DNA from: Fratercula arctica
Taxonomy: Eukaryota > Chordata > Aves > Charadriiformes > Alcidae
Direction of reading: 5' to 3'
NCBI GenBank assembly: GCA_947846985.1
Contig: CANTUZ010000002.1
Span: 17,499,587 to 17,563,586 of the forward strand
Length of the DNA: 64,000 nucleotides
Positions 12,718 through 25,700 of this stretch are shown here, in pieces. The position numbers and the translations under genes were made by a program. How positions within the stretch are numbered: position 1 is the stretch's first letter; each line of letters starts with the position of its first letter. The notes below the pieces were generated by a model. It was not told where the DNA came from. It searched no databases and saw only the letters and a list, made by a program, of their open reading frames with translations.

Positions 12718-15700
12718 GAGGAGGTCAATACCATGTCCAACCACTTAAACGCATGCATAGTAACTATGCAGAGATTCAAACATACATCCTCTGTGATGCT
12801 GTAGAACAGCTGGAAAAACGCATTTAATTTTAGTATAGGTTGGTTTACATTTAATTTATTTTCCTACTCTTTTCAACAGGAGTGAGACATCACTTTGACA
12901 AGGAAAGGTTTCGAGCAATTCTGGACACTCATAAAATGTGCTGATATGAGAGATCTGCAGATATCCTGCACATTTTTTGTGCTGGTGTTTTTTTGCTTTG
13001 TATCTGTAGATGGTCCCCCTGGCTGCAGTACCACAAGTCTCAGCAAATGTAGCCTTCCTTGAAGATAACTTTCCCAAAGTTTCTGCTAGGATGCATAACT
13101 TCATCAGCTCCCCAAGTTCTGGATCTGAGTTTGGGACTTCTGCCAGACAATGCAATGTCTATTTGCATTCAAGCTATCCATTTTAGTGTGCATACAAGCT
13201 GTCCTCTGCTGTCAGGGTCTTCAGCAAGAATTGTTGCTTAACAGTGTCTTTGGAAATATCAAGTCATACATAAGCTATGAAATAGATTGTTATTGTTATC
13301 TGGATATTTTTAACACATTCAAGCATTGAGGATGCAAATGCATTTTGATTCCTATTAGCTAAATCCCTTTGTATCTAGTGTGCTTCCTCTCTGGCTTTTG
13401 TAGTCTAGCAGGAGATAGACTTTGTACCAGCCCACCCAGAGCAAGGCAGCAAGAAATAAGCTTTATGTTGCATGTCTCTTTGTGCTGCCTCTCACCACTG
13501 CAGTGACCTTTCTCCCCGATGTGAAAATTCATGTCCAGATTTCCTCCCCGATACCACAGGATGCTGCAAGTACCAACTAAAAGAAATGCAGGGGAAAAAA
13601 AACAAAGAGAAAGAGAGCAGTTAAATGGCAATTAGCCAGGATAAGAAGAGAACAAGGAATAGCTGTTACAACACTGGTCCTAACCCCAGCAAGACCACTA
13701 TGAGAGAATATTATATCCAGTAACGTTCCTTGTCAAACTTAACGGATTATAAGTACCTCGGCTGCTCCTTATGTAGATACTTTAAATTCACTTTGTAAAA
13801 CCATGAGACAGATATACTAAACACCTACCTCTGGCCATCTGCTCATGATCGTTGTAGCTCGTGACTCGCCTTGCATACCGCTGTGGCCCACTATGTCCAC
13901 GCTCAGCCCTCCCTTTCTGGTCCAGAACCTGGAGGCACAGAAACTCTCCTAACAACGGGGGATCTTCAGATAGGTGGGTACTTCCCCTGGACCACCGCAG
14001 CAACGTGTTGTTTTTATTACTACAGGTGGCCAACACTTTTCCAGGCAGCCTGATTCCTCTGGGAAATATTGTATGTTTAATGCCACTCAGTTTTCACAGT
14101 GTGGGCTTTATACGGAACGAATCAGCTCCTAGAAACTACAAGAAACCGGAATCTTCTAAGTTCTGCCATTCCTAAAGTGCTGTTAGATTGAGCCCTGTGA
14201 TTCCTTTCCCTTGGGTCCCCCCAAGCCCCTCGGGCTTCAGAGGCAGTGATGCCTGGAACACCATGCCGGGCTTAGCCCAGCACGGGAGCTCCACCCTGCA
14301 GGGGAACAGGCATGAGATACATGAGCCGCAGCACCTCTAAGTTACTACAGTAGAATGCACTTACTCAAATGCCTGGTTTTCAGCAAAAGTATGGATAATT
14401 TTCGTTAGCTTTTTCTGGGTTTGTTCCCCCCCCCCGTAAAAAAATCAGTTTTATAATAGTATTTATTTCTCTACCTGCTTGCTGGATATCAGCATTTCAA
14501 ACCTCACCACCCCAGTAGCTGCAGAGCGTTACCACTAGTACAAGAACATGACACCACACTCAGAAATACAATCTTTAAAGCAAGGGTTACCCCACTGAGT
14601 ATTTTATGCTTTTTCTGTTTTGCTTTTTGCTTAGCAATTAGAAAGTGCCCTTTGTTTGTGTTTCGGCAGAATTATTGTAGTAGGACACTCTACCAAAAAA
14701 GGCAAGAAAGCTTTCACGCCAGTCAAGAGTTCTCTTTTTATTTTTCTAGATGACAGAGTCACAAAATAGGAGTATTTCAGTTGTGGGCAATTTGGAATTT
14801 GGTTAAACAGGAATGAAACAAAATCTGCAAGTGAAAACTTGCTTTTGTAACAAAGATTACCTCAAACCCAGGAAACGTTACACAGTAAACCTCTCCCTGT
14901 TTGCGTTTCGAAACAGTTGCTAAAATACCGCTTCTCAGTACTTGAAAATACCCAGTGCGTGTATTCCTCTGGTGCCCTCCCCAGCAGGGCTCCAGAAACA
15001 GATTTTCCCCGTGGACTTTGCAGCCCTGATCTGCCATGGATGTTTGTCAGCGGCTTCTCCTCCTTTTGGTGTCGGTCTGGAAGGAGAAGGTGGAGCAGTT
15101 GGGTGAAGGCAGCTCCATCCCACTCCCCCGGCCACCGCCAGCCGAGCCCCCGGCGCAGACTATTTTCTCATCCCCGCATGACTAATATAACCACAGGCAC
15201 TTAAAGTGCATGGGAATTTTTCCAGTCAGTATTCAAAGGGCAGCAGTAACCTTTCTGCTGAGGAGGGTCTTATGACATATTTCCTATTTTTTTTTTTCCT
15301 TTCAGTAAAGGGTTTGCTGGCACCATCGGTGCAGCGAGACAGACCCCCCCAAACCTGGCACCACTGGAAAATGGCTTTTCTTGAATCCTTCATATACCTT
15401 GAATTTCATGCCAGCCCAGGCCAGGCTGGTGACAGCGACAGTCTGTGCATTTTTTCAGGCATGTTCCCGAGTTAAGCTCTGCCAAAAACAGCTGAACTGA
15501 TCATTTCATGGTTACTGCACAGGAGCTCACAAGACAGACAGTGAAGCCTTGCTAGGCTGTGGGATAAGTTCCACAGCAGCGTGTGGTAGCAGCTCACAAG
15601 GTTGGTAAGAGCCATTTTAACTCTTGCATGTGCTGACACTGCCTTTTCGGGTTCTTCTCCAGTTCACCCAGAGCCTGCAAGCCCCTGAGCAGGGTTAACC

Positions 15701-16613
15701 AGCTCCCTGCTGGGGCTCTCATTAGGAGCAGCTGAAGCACTGCTGTTTCTCCTGTTCCTCTTTTTACATCTGTTCCTATGTTTCTGAGAAGCCCTGCCAA
15801 GAACACCCTAATTTATTTCACTCTCACATCTGATTTGATTTGAAGCTTCTCAGCCCCCTCACCCCTGGGTCTGGCCAGATCACTGGAGCAGAAGTCACAA
15901 GATTTCTTGAAAAGAAAACAACAATAAAAAAGCTGATTAGACAAAACTGTTGAAAATCTCCAAGCATTAATTTACAGACTAGATGTGATAGCTTTGCAGG
16001 ATGGCATCTTTCCAACTGCAGTGTCCCTATCACTCCAGTCAATGATGGGACAGATTAGGCACTGAATTCCTGCCAGCTGATACACTAGAGCATTTTTATT
16101 TATGAGAACTGTTGCAATTTGGTAGGCTTCGACCACTACTTTGAACTTCGGATGTTCACACTGCCTGATTTTGGCAACTTTGCACCTTGGTGAATAGCTG
16201 CATGCTGTTCGAAATCTACATGACCACAGCAACGATACCTTTTATTTATAAATGTCACCCACACACACTTTGGCTACACGATGTCTGGTAAACAGAGAAT
16301 CCAATTATGCTTGAGCATGAGATGAGACACAGAGCTGGACGAGACCAGGGGGGTTTGAAGATGTTTTGCATGTTTCAGTTTCAGTGCTGTCTGACTGAAC
16401 TCAGCCACAAAAAAACTGAACAGCCAATTAGTTACCAACATTGTCTCAAATGACTTTGAAAATAAGGAGAATGTGGCTGTCTTCAAAGCTGACACTTTAG
16501 GTATGAAACTCAGTTTCACGCCAGAGATCCTCCACTCCGCTCTGCAATGAAGCCTCTGTGGGATCAGCCCAGCTGCTGGCACTCCACCTTGCCAGCCCAG
16601 TGGGAATTCAGTT

Positions 16614-17167
16614 ATAGAATCATAGAATCATAGAATGGTTTGGGTTGGAAGGGACCTTAAAGATCATCTAGTTCCAACCCCCTGCCATGGGCAGGGACAC
16701 CTCCCACTAGACCAGGCTGCTCAAAGCCCCATCCAGCCTGGCCTTGAACACTTCCAGGGATGGGGCATCCACAACTTCCCTGGGCAACCTGTTCCAGTGC
16801 CTCACCACCCTCACAGTAAAGAATTTCTTCGTGATATCCAATCTAAATCTACCCTCTTTCACTTTGAGGCTGTTGCCCCGTGTCCTATCATTACACTCCC
16901 TGATCAAGAGTCCCTCCCCATCTTTCCTGTGGGCCCCCTTTAGGTACTGGAAGGCTGCTATAAGGTCTCCCTGTCCAGGCTGAACAACCCCAGCTCTCTC
17001 AGCCTGTCCTCAGAGCATAGGTGCTCCAGCCTTCTGATCATCTTTGTGGCCCTCCTCTGGACCTGCTCCAACAGGTCTATGTCCTCCTTGTGCTGAGGGC
17101 TCCAGAGCTGGACGCAGTACTCCAGGTGGGGTCTCACCAGAGCAGAGTAGAGGGGGAGAATCACCTG
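16614..17167 (-). mobile_element. CR1 LINE, 5'-truncated, minus strand
   Basis: This is a CR1 retrotransposon fragment lying in reverse orientation. Its 3' end (left edge) carries tandem ATAGAATC repeats next to the CR1 tail motif TTGGAAGGGACC (as read on the plus strand). Reading minus, the C-terminal part of the reverse transcriptase ORF is visible as [19 protein letters not shown]... followed by [13 protein letters not shown], and later VVRHWNRLPREVVDAPSLE. The two pieces are in different frames, so the ORF is broken by at least one indel. Only the last 550 bases or so are present, the usual 5' truncation. It is not active. Confidence 0.95.
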
Positions 17168-20100
17168 CAAAAACCTCTGAATGATGCTACCAGCATCAGC
17201 CCATGGCTGATGTCTGCAAGCCGGGAGCATCACCAGCTAGTCCGTAAGAGAAACACGTCAGTGAGCCTTACAGAAGCACAGAAAAGTCTTCACGGAAAAG
17301 AGAGTTGAAACAAACTTTTAGCTGTGAATTCTCTACTGCGGTGACAGTGTGTGGCTAAAACCGCAGCTATTGGCACCGAAAAGGCATGGGCCAAAACCAG
17401 ATCTTCGTACTTTTGAAATATGGGGGAATTCATATTTAAGCCTTCAGGCCTAAATCCTGTAGATTGAATTTTCTGACTATCTCTACAATGTCCAGCCTGC
17501 AATAAAGAAAAAACTCTTCATTGAGCAAGAAGAAAATTTCTTGTAAGTGGCTCTCCAATTTTTGCAGAACAACTCATGAAAATTACAATCCTTTCCCTTG
17601 GTTCAGTTTATAGCTGGATCCCTGGGATAAAAATATAGATTTGGGACCAAACTCTGCTTCTTGCAATAGAAGAGATATTGTTTTGTTTGACGTGTTTCCT
17701 ACAGAGGTCAAAGGAGGGCAGTTATTTTTTTCACAAATCTAAATGGGTATCAAGTAATGATTAAAATAGGAAAATACCCCAGGAGCTACGGCTTCTCTAC
17801 CTAGGTGCAAATCTATAATTCAGCTGAATTCATTCCAGAGCTATATTAAACCGAGCGCAGGTCAGCAGCTGGCAGGCAGGACACAAGGGCAGAGTGGGGC
17901 AGGAGAAGAGACTTGTTAAACCCCGAACCTGCAACCAGATCTCTGCCAGCGGCTGTTCAAAGCCTCCAGAGGCTGCAGGCAAACTGGGGGCCGGCAGAGG
18001 CGGACGCTGAATCAGGGCCTTGTGCATTGATTTATTTTAGAAAGTCCAGGACGTAGTTACTGGACAGCCTAAATATAGCTCTATCAGAATGGAAAAACAA
18101 TTTGGAATCAGCCGCGCACAATCAACAAACCTCCTCACACCTCAGGCGCCAGGACACGCTGTACAACCTGTGAAAGTTGGGTCTTTGTGGGGGCAGAGGG
18201 GGAAGGAAAGTGCCAGCGGAGAGAGGACGGAGCCTGAGCGGGATCAGGGTTTCCCCGGCAAATGCAGCAGCAGGTTGATGCAAGGGGACTTCAGTCTGTA
18301 GAGCAAGCTGGCTTCTACTAGAGCAAGAAAGAGCAACACCCCAGTGGCTAAAAAGAAAAAAATAAATCTGTAGAGAAAGCAAATGGTAATTACATGTTGA
18401 TAGAGCTCTGGTTCTCCAAAAACTTACTCTGAAGCAAGATGTGGAGGAAATCTGGTTTTTACTTGTGCAAGCAGCCTTGGCCAAATGTCTTCTCTTCCCT
18501 CCCCCCTCACTACTTCGCTAGAAATCCCCTTCATTACTCACACACAAACAAGGCTGTTGCCATAGAAGTCTTCTCGACTTGGTTAAAAAGTGATTCAAGA
18601 GGATCACCCGGTGGCTGAACCGGCTTATGCCGGGAGTAAGAGAGCAGAAAGCAGGCCCTCTCCGGTGGCTGGGGCTGCGGGGAGAGCCCCGATGCTCCCG
18701 TCAGAGCTTGCCAATCTTCACCTCTGGTTTTGCTCAGAAAGTGAAGCTGAACAGGAAATTATTGTGCTGCGTGACACAGAGCCGTGTATTATGCGGTATT
18801 AGGAGGATCATGTTTATGAAATGTTATTTTTCCACTTTAACGGTTAAACCTTTGGACTTGTTTTCTTAACATAATTTTCATTTTCTGCAGTTATTTATGT
18901 TTCAGTGCTCTCCTCCTCCAAAGGACAGGATCCCCTCCTCTTGCACTAATGCATAAACTCTGTGTCTCCATGGCAGCCCTGGGGCCGAGGGAAGGGAAGG
19001 TGAATCCTGGCACACGCCAAGCGTCTGGTGGAAATCATCCCCCTGTGCCTCTTCACTACTGACTGATGCCAGAGCTGTGAGCTCTGCTGGGCACACGCGT
19101 GGCTTCAGGGACACAGAGCGAGGTGTGGGGGGGAGGCAAAAGGAAGGGGCTAAGTGGGCCCTTCCTCTAGTGGGCAGTGATGTGGTCTCACCTCCTTTAT
19201 CTTTCAGAAATGGTCTGTAGCAAAGTGCTGGCATTGCAAGGGGCCCTGTGACCTGGAGAGTACAGTATAAAATAATTCATCCATTTCCAAGAGTAAGGCT
19301 AAAATAAAATATACACTGCTCAGCTGACTGTAAACATGAACAATCTTCCTTGTAGCCTTTCTGATGAGCCTCCTCTAACTACTGCTATGTGCTGGAGCAG
19401 CAGTTTGGCATTGCCACTGCTGATATACACCCTTCCTAGAACATTCTCCAAGTTGAGGGTCCCTCTTGCCTTGGAGACCTTGCACTTCTCACATGCTTGT
19501 TAGAGATAGAAGCTCCAGAGGTGCCACAGCAGTGAGCCTGCCACGCTGCCCCAGACCTGTGCCATCACCGTGGCCACGCTGCTGCCCAGGCACTGAGCAG
19601 CAGCAGGCTGCCCCATGGTCCCTCTGTGCCTGGGCACACACTCCCTCCTGGGCTCCCTAATGTCCTTTGTCGACAGTGGCAAGGAGTAGGATGCAGCATC
19701 CTGCCTTTAATGGGAAGTGAAGGACGGAGAGACATGGGTAGGGTCTGCCTTCAGGAAGAAGGGAAGAATGGCAGAGAGGAAGGAGCCAGGTCTGTTGGGG
19801 AGGATGGGGACGTCTGGAGAAGGTGGGAGGGCAGCCGCATCCACACCAGCTCCCCCAGGTGATGGCAACGTGCTGCTGAGCTCCAGCTGCAGGGTCTGTG
19901 GGCTGACCTGCTCTAGACTGGGCAGGCTGCAGTGCCCAAGGCACTGGGTTATCCTCTGAGGAACAGGGTGAAATCAACCTCTTGATGAGCTCTTAGTTAA
20001 TTAACTGCAGCCTGCTGTACCCTGGGGGAGACAGAGGTCCTACAGGAGATGTAGCATCTGGCTGTGCAACCAAAGGCTCTGCCACCGTGCAGGAGGTGAA

Positions 20101-22195
20101 ACAAGGAGGCACAGGAGGGTAGTGCTCTTTCTTAACTGGGGGGCTTCATTTGGTAGCTTCAATATTTAGTAGACATATTTTTGTGTTATTCTATATCTTA
20201 AAACACATCCTGAAGTTCAACACAAACCACTGTCACAGGCCTGAAGTTGAAAAGCAAGACAGGGCTTATGGTGTATCGTGCGTGCATGTGGATCTAATTA
20301 TCGGGGGAGCATTAACAAAATAATCTCTCTCTGCTGAGGCTTACTAGGGCTCCCAAGACATCATCTGAGAGAAGCATTTGACATCTTTAGAGTGTTAAAG
20401 CTAAGGATTTTTCACATTTTTTTTTAGAGCTAAACATGTGGGATGCATACAATATATTTTTCCATTCTAATTAGCATTTTCATTGGCTAAATTGTGCCCG
20501 GCCCTGATAGTTTTAAGAGACACACGGATTCCACACACCACAGGGACTGCCGAGGAAAACAGATAGGCAAAGACAGTGTAATTATGCAGGATTTTAAGCA
20601 GCTTCCACTTAAAGCAGTGAGTGGTGTAATGCTAGTCTAAAAGCTTCAACCAGCCTTTGATGTAAAATTTAACTATTGAAAGAGAGAGATGGAGGAAGAG
20701 GGAGAAGGAGAAAAGAAAAAAATCCCTGAACAGACTTTGCAGTCTGGAGCTGCATAAAAACCACTGATCAAACACTGATCAGCTGCGTGCCATGATTTGA
20801 ACGGAAGGAGAGGAGAGCTGAAACCTCGGCTTGAAAGTTGTTTCCTTCCCAGATGCAAACTCAAAAGATCACCCATCCGCTTGGTATTTAATTTGCAATA
20901 TTGATGCGCTAAGCTGCTCACGCGCACAGTAAATCAAGGAGCGAGGAGCAGAAGATAACTGCCAGCCCACACGGACAGTGATCACTTCATTTATTACCCA
21001 GGGAAGTGTGTCCATTTTGCAAAGAGAAGTGGCATTTTCCTCGCTCGGTGGCACTAAGTGTCTTATTACAGCAGGACTGCCAGGGCAAGAGACTTATTGA
21101 CAGCTTGGGTTAAAAGTGCCAAGCGCCCCGTGACCCTAACTCAGTGAAAGCCAGCCTGATGCAGACGTGGCCACTCATATCTCTTTAAAGGACACAAATA
21201 TGATGCAGTGATGCGAGAAGTTCTCAGGAGTTTTTTACCTGGGAAACGATGTGTCTGGAAGGGAAAATAAAAGGATTTTGACAAGCTGCCCACGCCAAAT
21301 GTGAAGTGCTTTGCTCTCTCCTGGAAGCAAGTGGGGTAAGCCTGAGGAGATACACCTTCCCAGGCCTGCTGGGACACAGCTGGGCTGTCAAACCCAGCCT
21401 TTGCCTCTGCTAAAACAGGCCAGAAGCTCAAGAGCTCAAGAGACGAAAAGCAAGAAATACCCGTTCCATCACCCGCGACAGCACTTCCCCACTAGCAGCT
21501 TTCAAGCAACTAATCAAAAAAGCAAGCACAGACCGGTGTAACGCTTGAAACGTGCCATTGCCTTTGCATGTCACTGTCATCCATCCTCGCATGCTCCCAA
21601 GCCAGTGGTCTGGTTTTGAGGTGAGGCACTGGATAGCTATTGCCCGTGAGGCTGAGGGGAGCATCGCACAGTGATGCAGCCCTGTAGGACGGCGCTGCCT
21701 CTCGCAGGAGCAGGCCAGAAGCTTTTGCACTGAGTTTGTAAGGTCTCAGAACCGAGGTTTTCGGGCTGTGCTTGGTCTAAACTTTTCTTGACCTGCCTCC
21801 AGCTTTCTTTTACTTTGTTTTGCTTCATTTAGCTGTGACAGAAAATTCTCTAAGTGACCGTGTGTGCAAAGCTGATTTGTTTTACTTTTGTGTATCTTTG
21901 CATGGTACAGGCACACTTTTATAGAGATAGCAGTTACTCTCTGCAGAATGAGACTTGTATGACTAATATAATAATGTAGACGAGGACAGGTCTGCTACAA
22001 CAGCCGTTGAGAAGTGGAGACACGGGATGAGGCGCAGAGGAGCACAGGCATGGGATGGTGGCACATCATGGGACACGATGGGGCACAGGTGATCCCACAG
22101 CTATAAACAGCTCTCCCATAGTGAGTTCAATAAAAGTGGAGCTGGACAAAACTGGTTTTAGGGTAAAAAAGAGAACAAAGCAATAGTACCCAACA
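17168..22195. other. Gene-free stretch between two CR1 copies
   Basis: No gene seen. It holds the MEF2 consensus at 18069. A segment near 20.4-20.5 kb has a homeodomain-type CTAATTAGC and an inverted CCAAT (ATTGG) close together, which could be an enhancer. Nothing else stands out. Confidence 0.55.
18069..18078. promoter_or_regulatory. MEF2 consensus site
   Basis: CTAAATATAG matches the MEF2 consensus YTAWWWWTAR exactly. A CAGCTG E-box lies about 200 bases to the left near 17867. Such pairs are common in muscle enhancers, and SVIL (the expected neighbour) is strongly expressed in muscle. The link is speculative. Confidence 0.3.
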
Positions 22196-22764
22196 TATGC
22201 CTCTGTACTCAGCACTGGTGAGGCCCCACCTCGAGTGCTGTGTTCAGTTCTGGCCCCTCTGTACAAGAGGGACATTGAAGTGCTGGAGTGTGTCCAGAGG
22301 AGAGCTACCAAGCTGGTGAGGGGTCTGGAGACCAAGCCATATGAGGAGAGGCTGAGGGAACTGGGCATGTTTAGTTTGGAGAAGAGGAGGCTGAGGGGAG
22401 ACCTCATTGCCCTCTACAACTACCTGAAAGGAGGTTGTAGAGAGCTGGGTGTTGACCTCTTCTCCCAAGTGAATAATGACAGGACCAGAGGAAATGGTCT
22501 GAAGCTGCAGCAGGGGAGGTTTAGATTAGCTATTAGGAAGAATTACTTTACTGAAAGAGTGGTCAGGCACTGGAACAGCCTGCCCAGGGAGGTGGTTGAG
22601 TCACCATCCCTAGAGGTATTTAAGAAATGTCTAGATTTGGCACTTCAGGGCACACTCTAGTGGCAGAGATTGTAGGGGTTTTTTTTGTGTGTGTATGATT
22701 GGACTTGATGATCTCAAAGGTCCTTTCCAACCATGAAGATTCTATGATTCTATGATTCTATGAT
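22196..22764 (+). mobile_element. CR1 LINE, 5'-truncated, plus strand
   Basis: This CR1 fragment is in plus orientation. It starts within the reverse transcriptase ORF and ends in ATTCTATG-type octamer repeats at 22741-22764. The C-terminal ORF is open from 22235 to 22660 (141 residues), with the CR1 hallmarks [32 protein letters not shown] and [21 protein letters not shown]. No frameshift or stop interrupts this stretch, so the copy is younger than the one at 16.6 kb. Most of ORF2, all of ORF1 and the 5' UTR are missing, so it cannot move by itself. Confidence 0.96.
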
Positions 22765-25700
22765 ATGTAAAAGGCACCACATATAGTAAATTCCTATGAA
22801 AGCTGCAGACCAGTGGAGAAAGACGAAGGTGTAAAAAAACACTTTAGCAAACTTATGAAAATGACTCCAAGTGTATCCTAGATGGAGGAAGGAGATATCA
22901 TCAACCTGACCATCACAATCCTCCCCGCAAAGCACTCCAGATGCCCCGACTCACTGCAACACCCCCAGCCCCACCAGATGGAGACCATCCACCTCAGGGC
23001 ATGGAGGAGCAGAGGATGGGCGAGCCTGGCACCAGGAAAAGGGGTAAAAATTAAGTGTGTGTGAAATGATTTTAAATGCACCGTTATTCTTTCTTTTTTC
23101 TGTAACAATTAGATCTAGACTAGCAGTGACTCTTGAATTACTGTTAAGGTTTCAGTTAGTAGAAAGTGAGCTTCCTCTTCACCTGTAAACAAGAGTTTTA
23201 ACATAAAAATTGCTGGAATTAATGGAATGTGGTGACATCAAAATTACGGAGAGGTCACGTATAGGAAAGGAGTCTACTGGTCTTCTGCGGGTTTGCTCTG
23301 GCTGTCACAATTCCCATGCCTGAGCCATGGTATGGGGTGACTTCTGGAGGTCAGAGGAGGCACGGCTGGGACCTGCACAGCACAGCCTGTTCTGGGTGAG
23401 GGACAGCTATTTCAGCAGAGAGCGGCCGCGGTGGCAAGCTTTCACCCACCACGAGGAAATTGCTGCCTTTCCCAGGAAAGGGAACATGAACGGATCCCAC
23501 CAAGGAAACAAGAATCCTGGGACAGATGAGCTGCAACACACATTATTTATGCTAAAATACTAAAGATCAGGCCAGAAAATGCTATAGCCAAATTGATTTG
23601 GAAGGGCCAAGCTGGATTCATGAGGAGGAGGCTAGCAGAGGACGGTATGTGTATAATCTGTAACTTAACCCAGGCTGCAGTGATATGGAGACACCAGCTG
23701 TCATACCCTTCCACAGACACACAGAAAACATTTAACATGATTTAACAGGACTATTTGGATCAAGTGATGTCGAAGTTTGTTTTTCACAAGACCTTTGCTG
23801 ATAGTGTTTTCTTTATGGACCTTCCCCTGCCAAATTGTCGTGAAAACTCAGCAGAATGCAAATTCTTCTCCATTTTCCCTGGGAAAAGAAAAGCACTGCA
23901 GTTCAGTGGGGCTACGAGCAGGTATTAAGTCTTCAACAGTCTTTAATCAAGTCCTTTTCTTTTTCTTTTTTTTTTCCTTCACAAATGGGGAAAGGAGTAT
24001 TTCCAGCTGCTAGGTTAAAGCACTTGGGAAACACCAACCGCAAAAAACTAGAGGCTTGGGAGGCCTGGGAGGGCTGGTGTCCAATGCATTATCGTGCAAA
24101 CTGCACCATGTAGAGCACCGACTACCAGTTCTGTAATCACAGCTTTAATGAACTCCAGGAGGTGCAATGTGCTTTGAAAACCTAGTTTTTGGATGGACAT
24201 ATCTGGATGCCAGATCCAAGTCAGCCTAACCAGCTCAGTGGAACTAAACTTATGGATATCATCCAGCTTTGGATCAATAGAAGCACAAGACTCTGGCAGC
24301 TCTTCAGATGGGCCAACCTTTTCAAAGGTCATTGCCAATTTTGCAATACCAGATTTGTAGTCTAATGCTCAGACCTATGCCACCTGCTTTACAGATACAC
24401 AGAAAAGCTGGTCTTTGCTCCAAAGACCTTACTTTCTAAACACATGGATCCCATACAGGCAAGGCTGCCACTAGAATTAATAGTCTACTAATCACGTTAG
24501 CTTTTACTTTTCAGCATATGCTGATGCCATATTTCTGCAGCCAAGTTATCTATAACATGTTGGATAGTTCTGTCTGCTTCTAATTTTCAAATAATAGTGG
24601 GAAAATTTTAGATTTAATCAGAAGAACCTGACATTATTCTATGCTTTTTTTCTTGGCATTGCTTTCATGATTCAAAACCACTTCCAGTGCCCTGCTTTCA
24701 AACTCTTAATAGAGATGGGGGTGGAAATACCCAAAATTTCCTGTCTCCATCATTATGAGTGGGACACACTCAAGAGGTGAGCTGGTTTCCCATTACTTGC
24801 TGCAGAGCCTGGACCTCCCGTGTCGCCACCCCAGCACCAGGGTGGCTCACACAATCTCCAGCCCAGCAGCCACCCCATACCTTGACCAGGGGCCACAGGG
24901 CAGGAGAGAGGATGCTGCTGGGGAATATCCCTCCTCGAGCCTTTCTGGAAAGCAGTCTAACCGCAGGACCTGCTGCAGTGCCCCACTGCCTTCCAAAGCA
25001 GCTGGCGGTGGGGAGGGCGGGCAGGGCTCTCCTGTACAAGTGGATGGAAGGGTCCAGAGGGTGTAGTACCTTGCGGCGCTGCCACAGTCCTTGCCTGAGT
25101 TTGTCCGTGTGCTGTCAAAGGAAAGCCCTGGGGAATGTTTTGCTGCGGTACGTTCCTTTTCCCATCCTGGCAAGATAAGTCATAGAGCAGGGCAAGTTCA
25201 TTATGTTCCATGTTTGTTGATCTAAGTGAGACAGAATGAACTAAGACTGATTTTATTTGGCTGGAAAAGGCTTAACAGCAGCTGATATTAAACACCTCTC
25301 ATGTGAAGCAGGGACATTGGTACTGAAAGAATTATAATGACTTAATGTGAACATTAATAAAGTGTTCATGAATAATACATTTAAAATTATTACCTAGATA
25401 TTGGCTGGCTGGAGCTCCAACCTTAGCCCATATTTCTCTGGCACTATTTAACCTCGTCACTAATTTAGGGAATTAGAGGCACTAGAAATCCTAGCTGTGG
25501 GGGAATATGGATAGATTTAATAGTATAATCCTTGTCCCATTCACACACTGTTTCCCTTTTCCTCCTATAAAAGAGGGTAACAGATAAAACGAAGTCTATG
25601 GATGAAGTCCATAAAATGAAGTCTACGTTGAGTCTATGGCCTCTCCACACAATGAGATGAGGCTTCCACCAACCCAGGCCATGAGGTGTCCATAGGAGCT

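Larger units (their letters stand above)
1..16613. other. Gene-free stretch, left flank
   Basis: No exon, RNA gene or intact transposon can be supported. The open frames are all short (up to about 150 codons), overlap one another on both strands, and lack recognisable domains or codon bias. Notable contents are the T31 run at 5805, the MIR-like relic at 8008, a purine-rich plus strand from about 8.8 to 9.5 kb, the polypyrimidine tract at 12675, and a small GC-rich patch near 15.1 kb. By synteny it may be an intron or 5' flank of SVIL. Confidence 0.6.

Noticed and set aside
14777..15204. GC-rich patch near 15.1 kb as a promoter or exon
   Set aside because: CpG density is only modest over less than 100 bases and no convincing splice site or coding signal goes with it.
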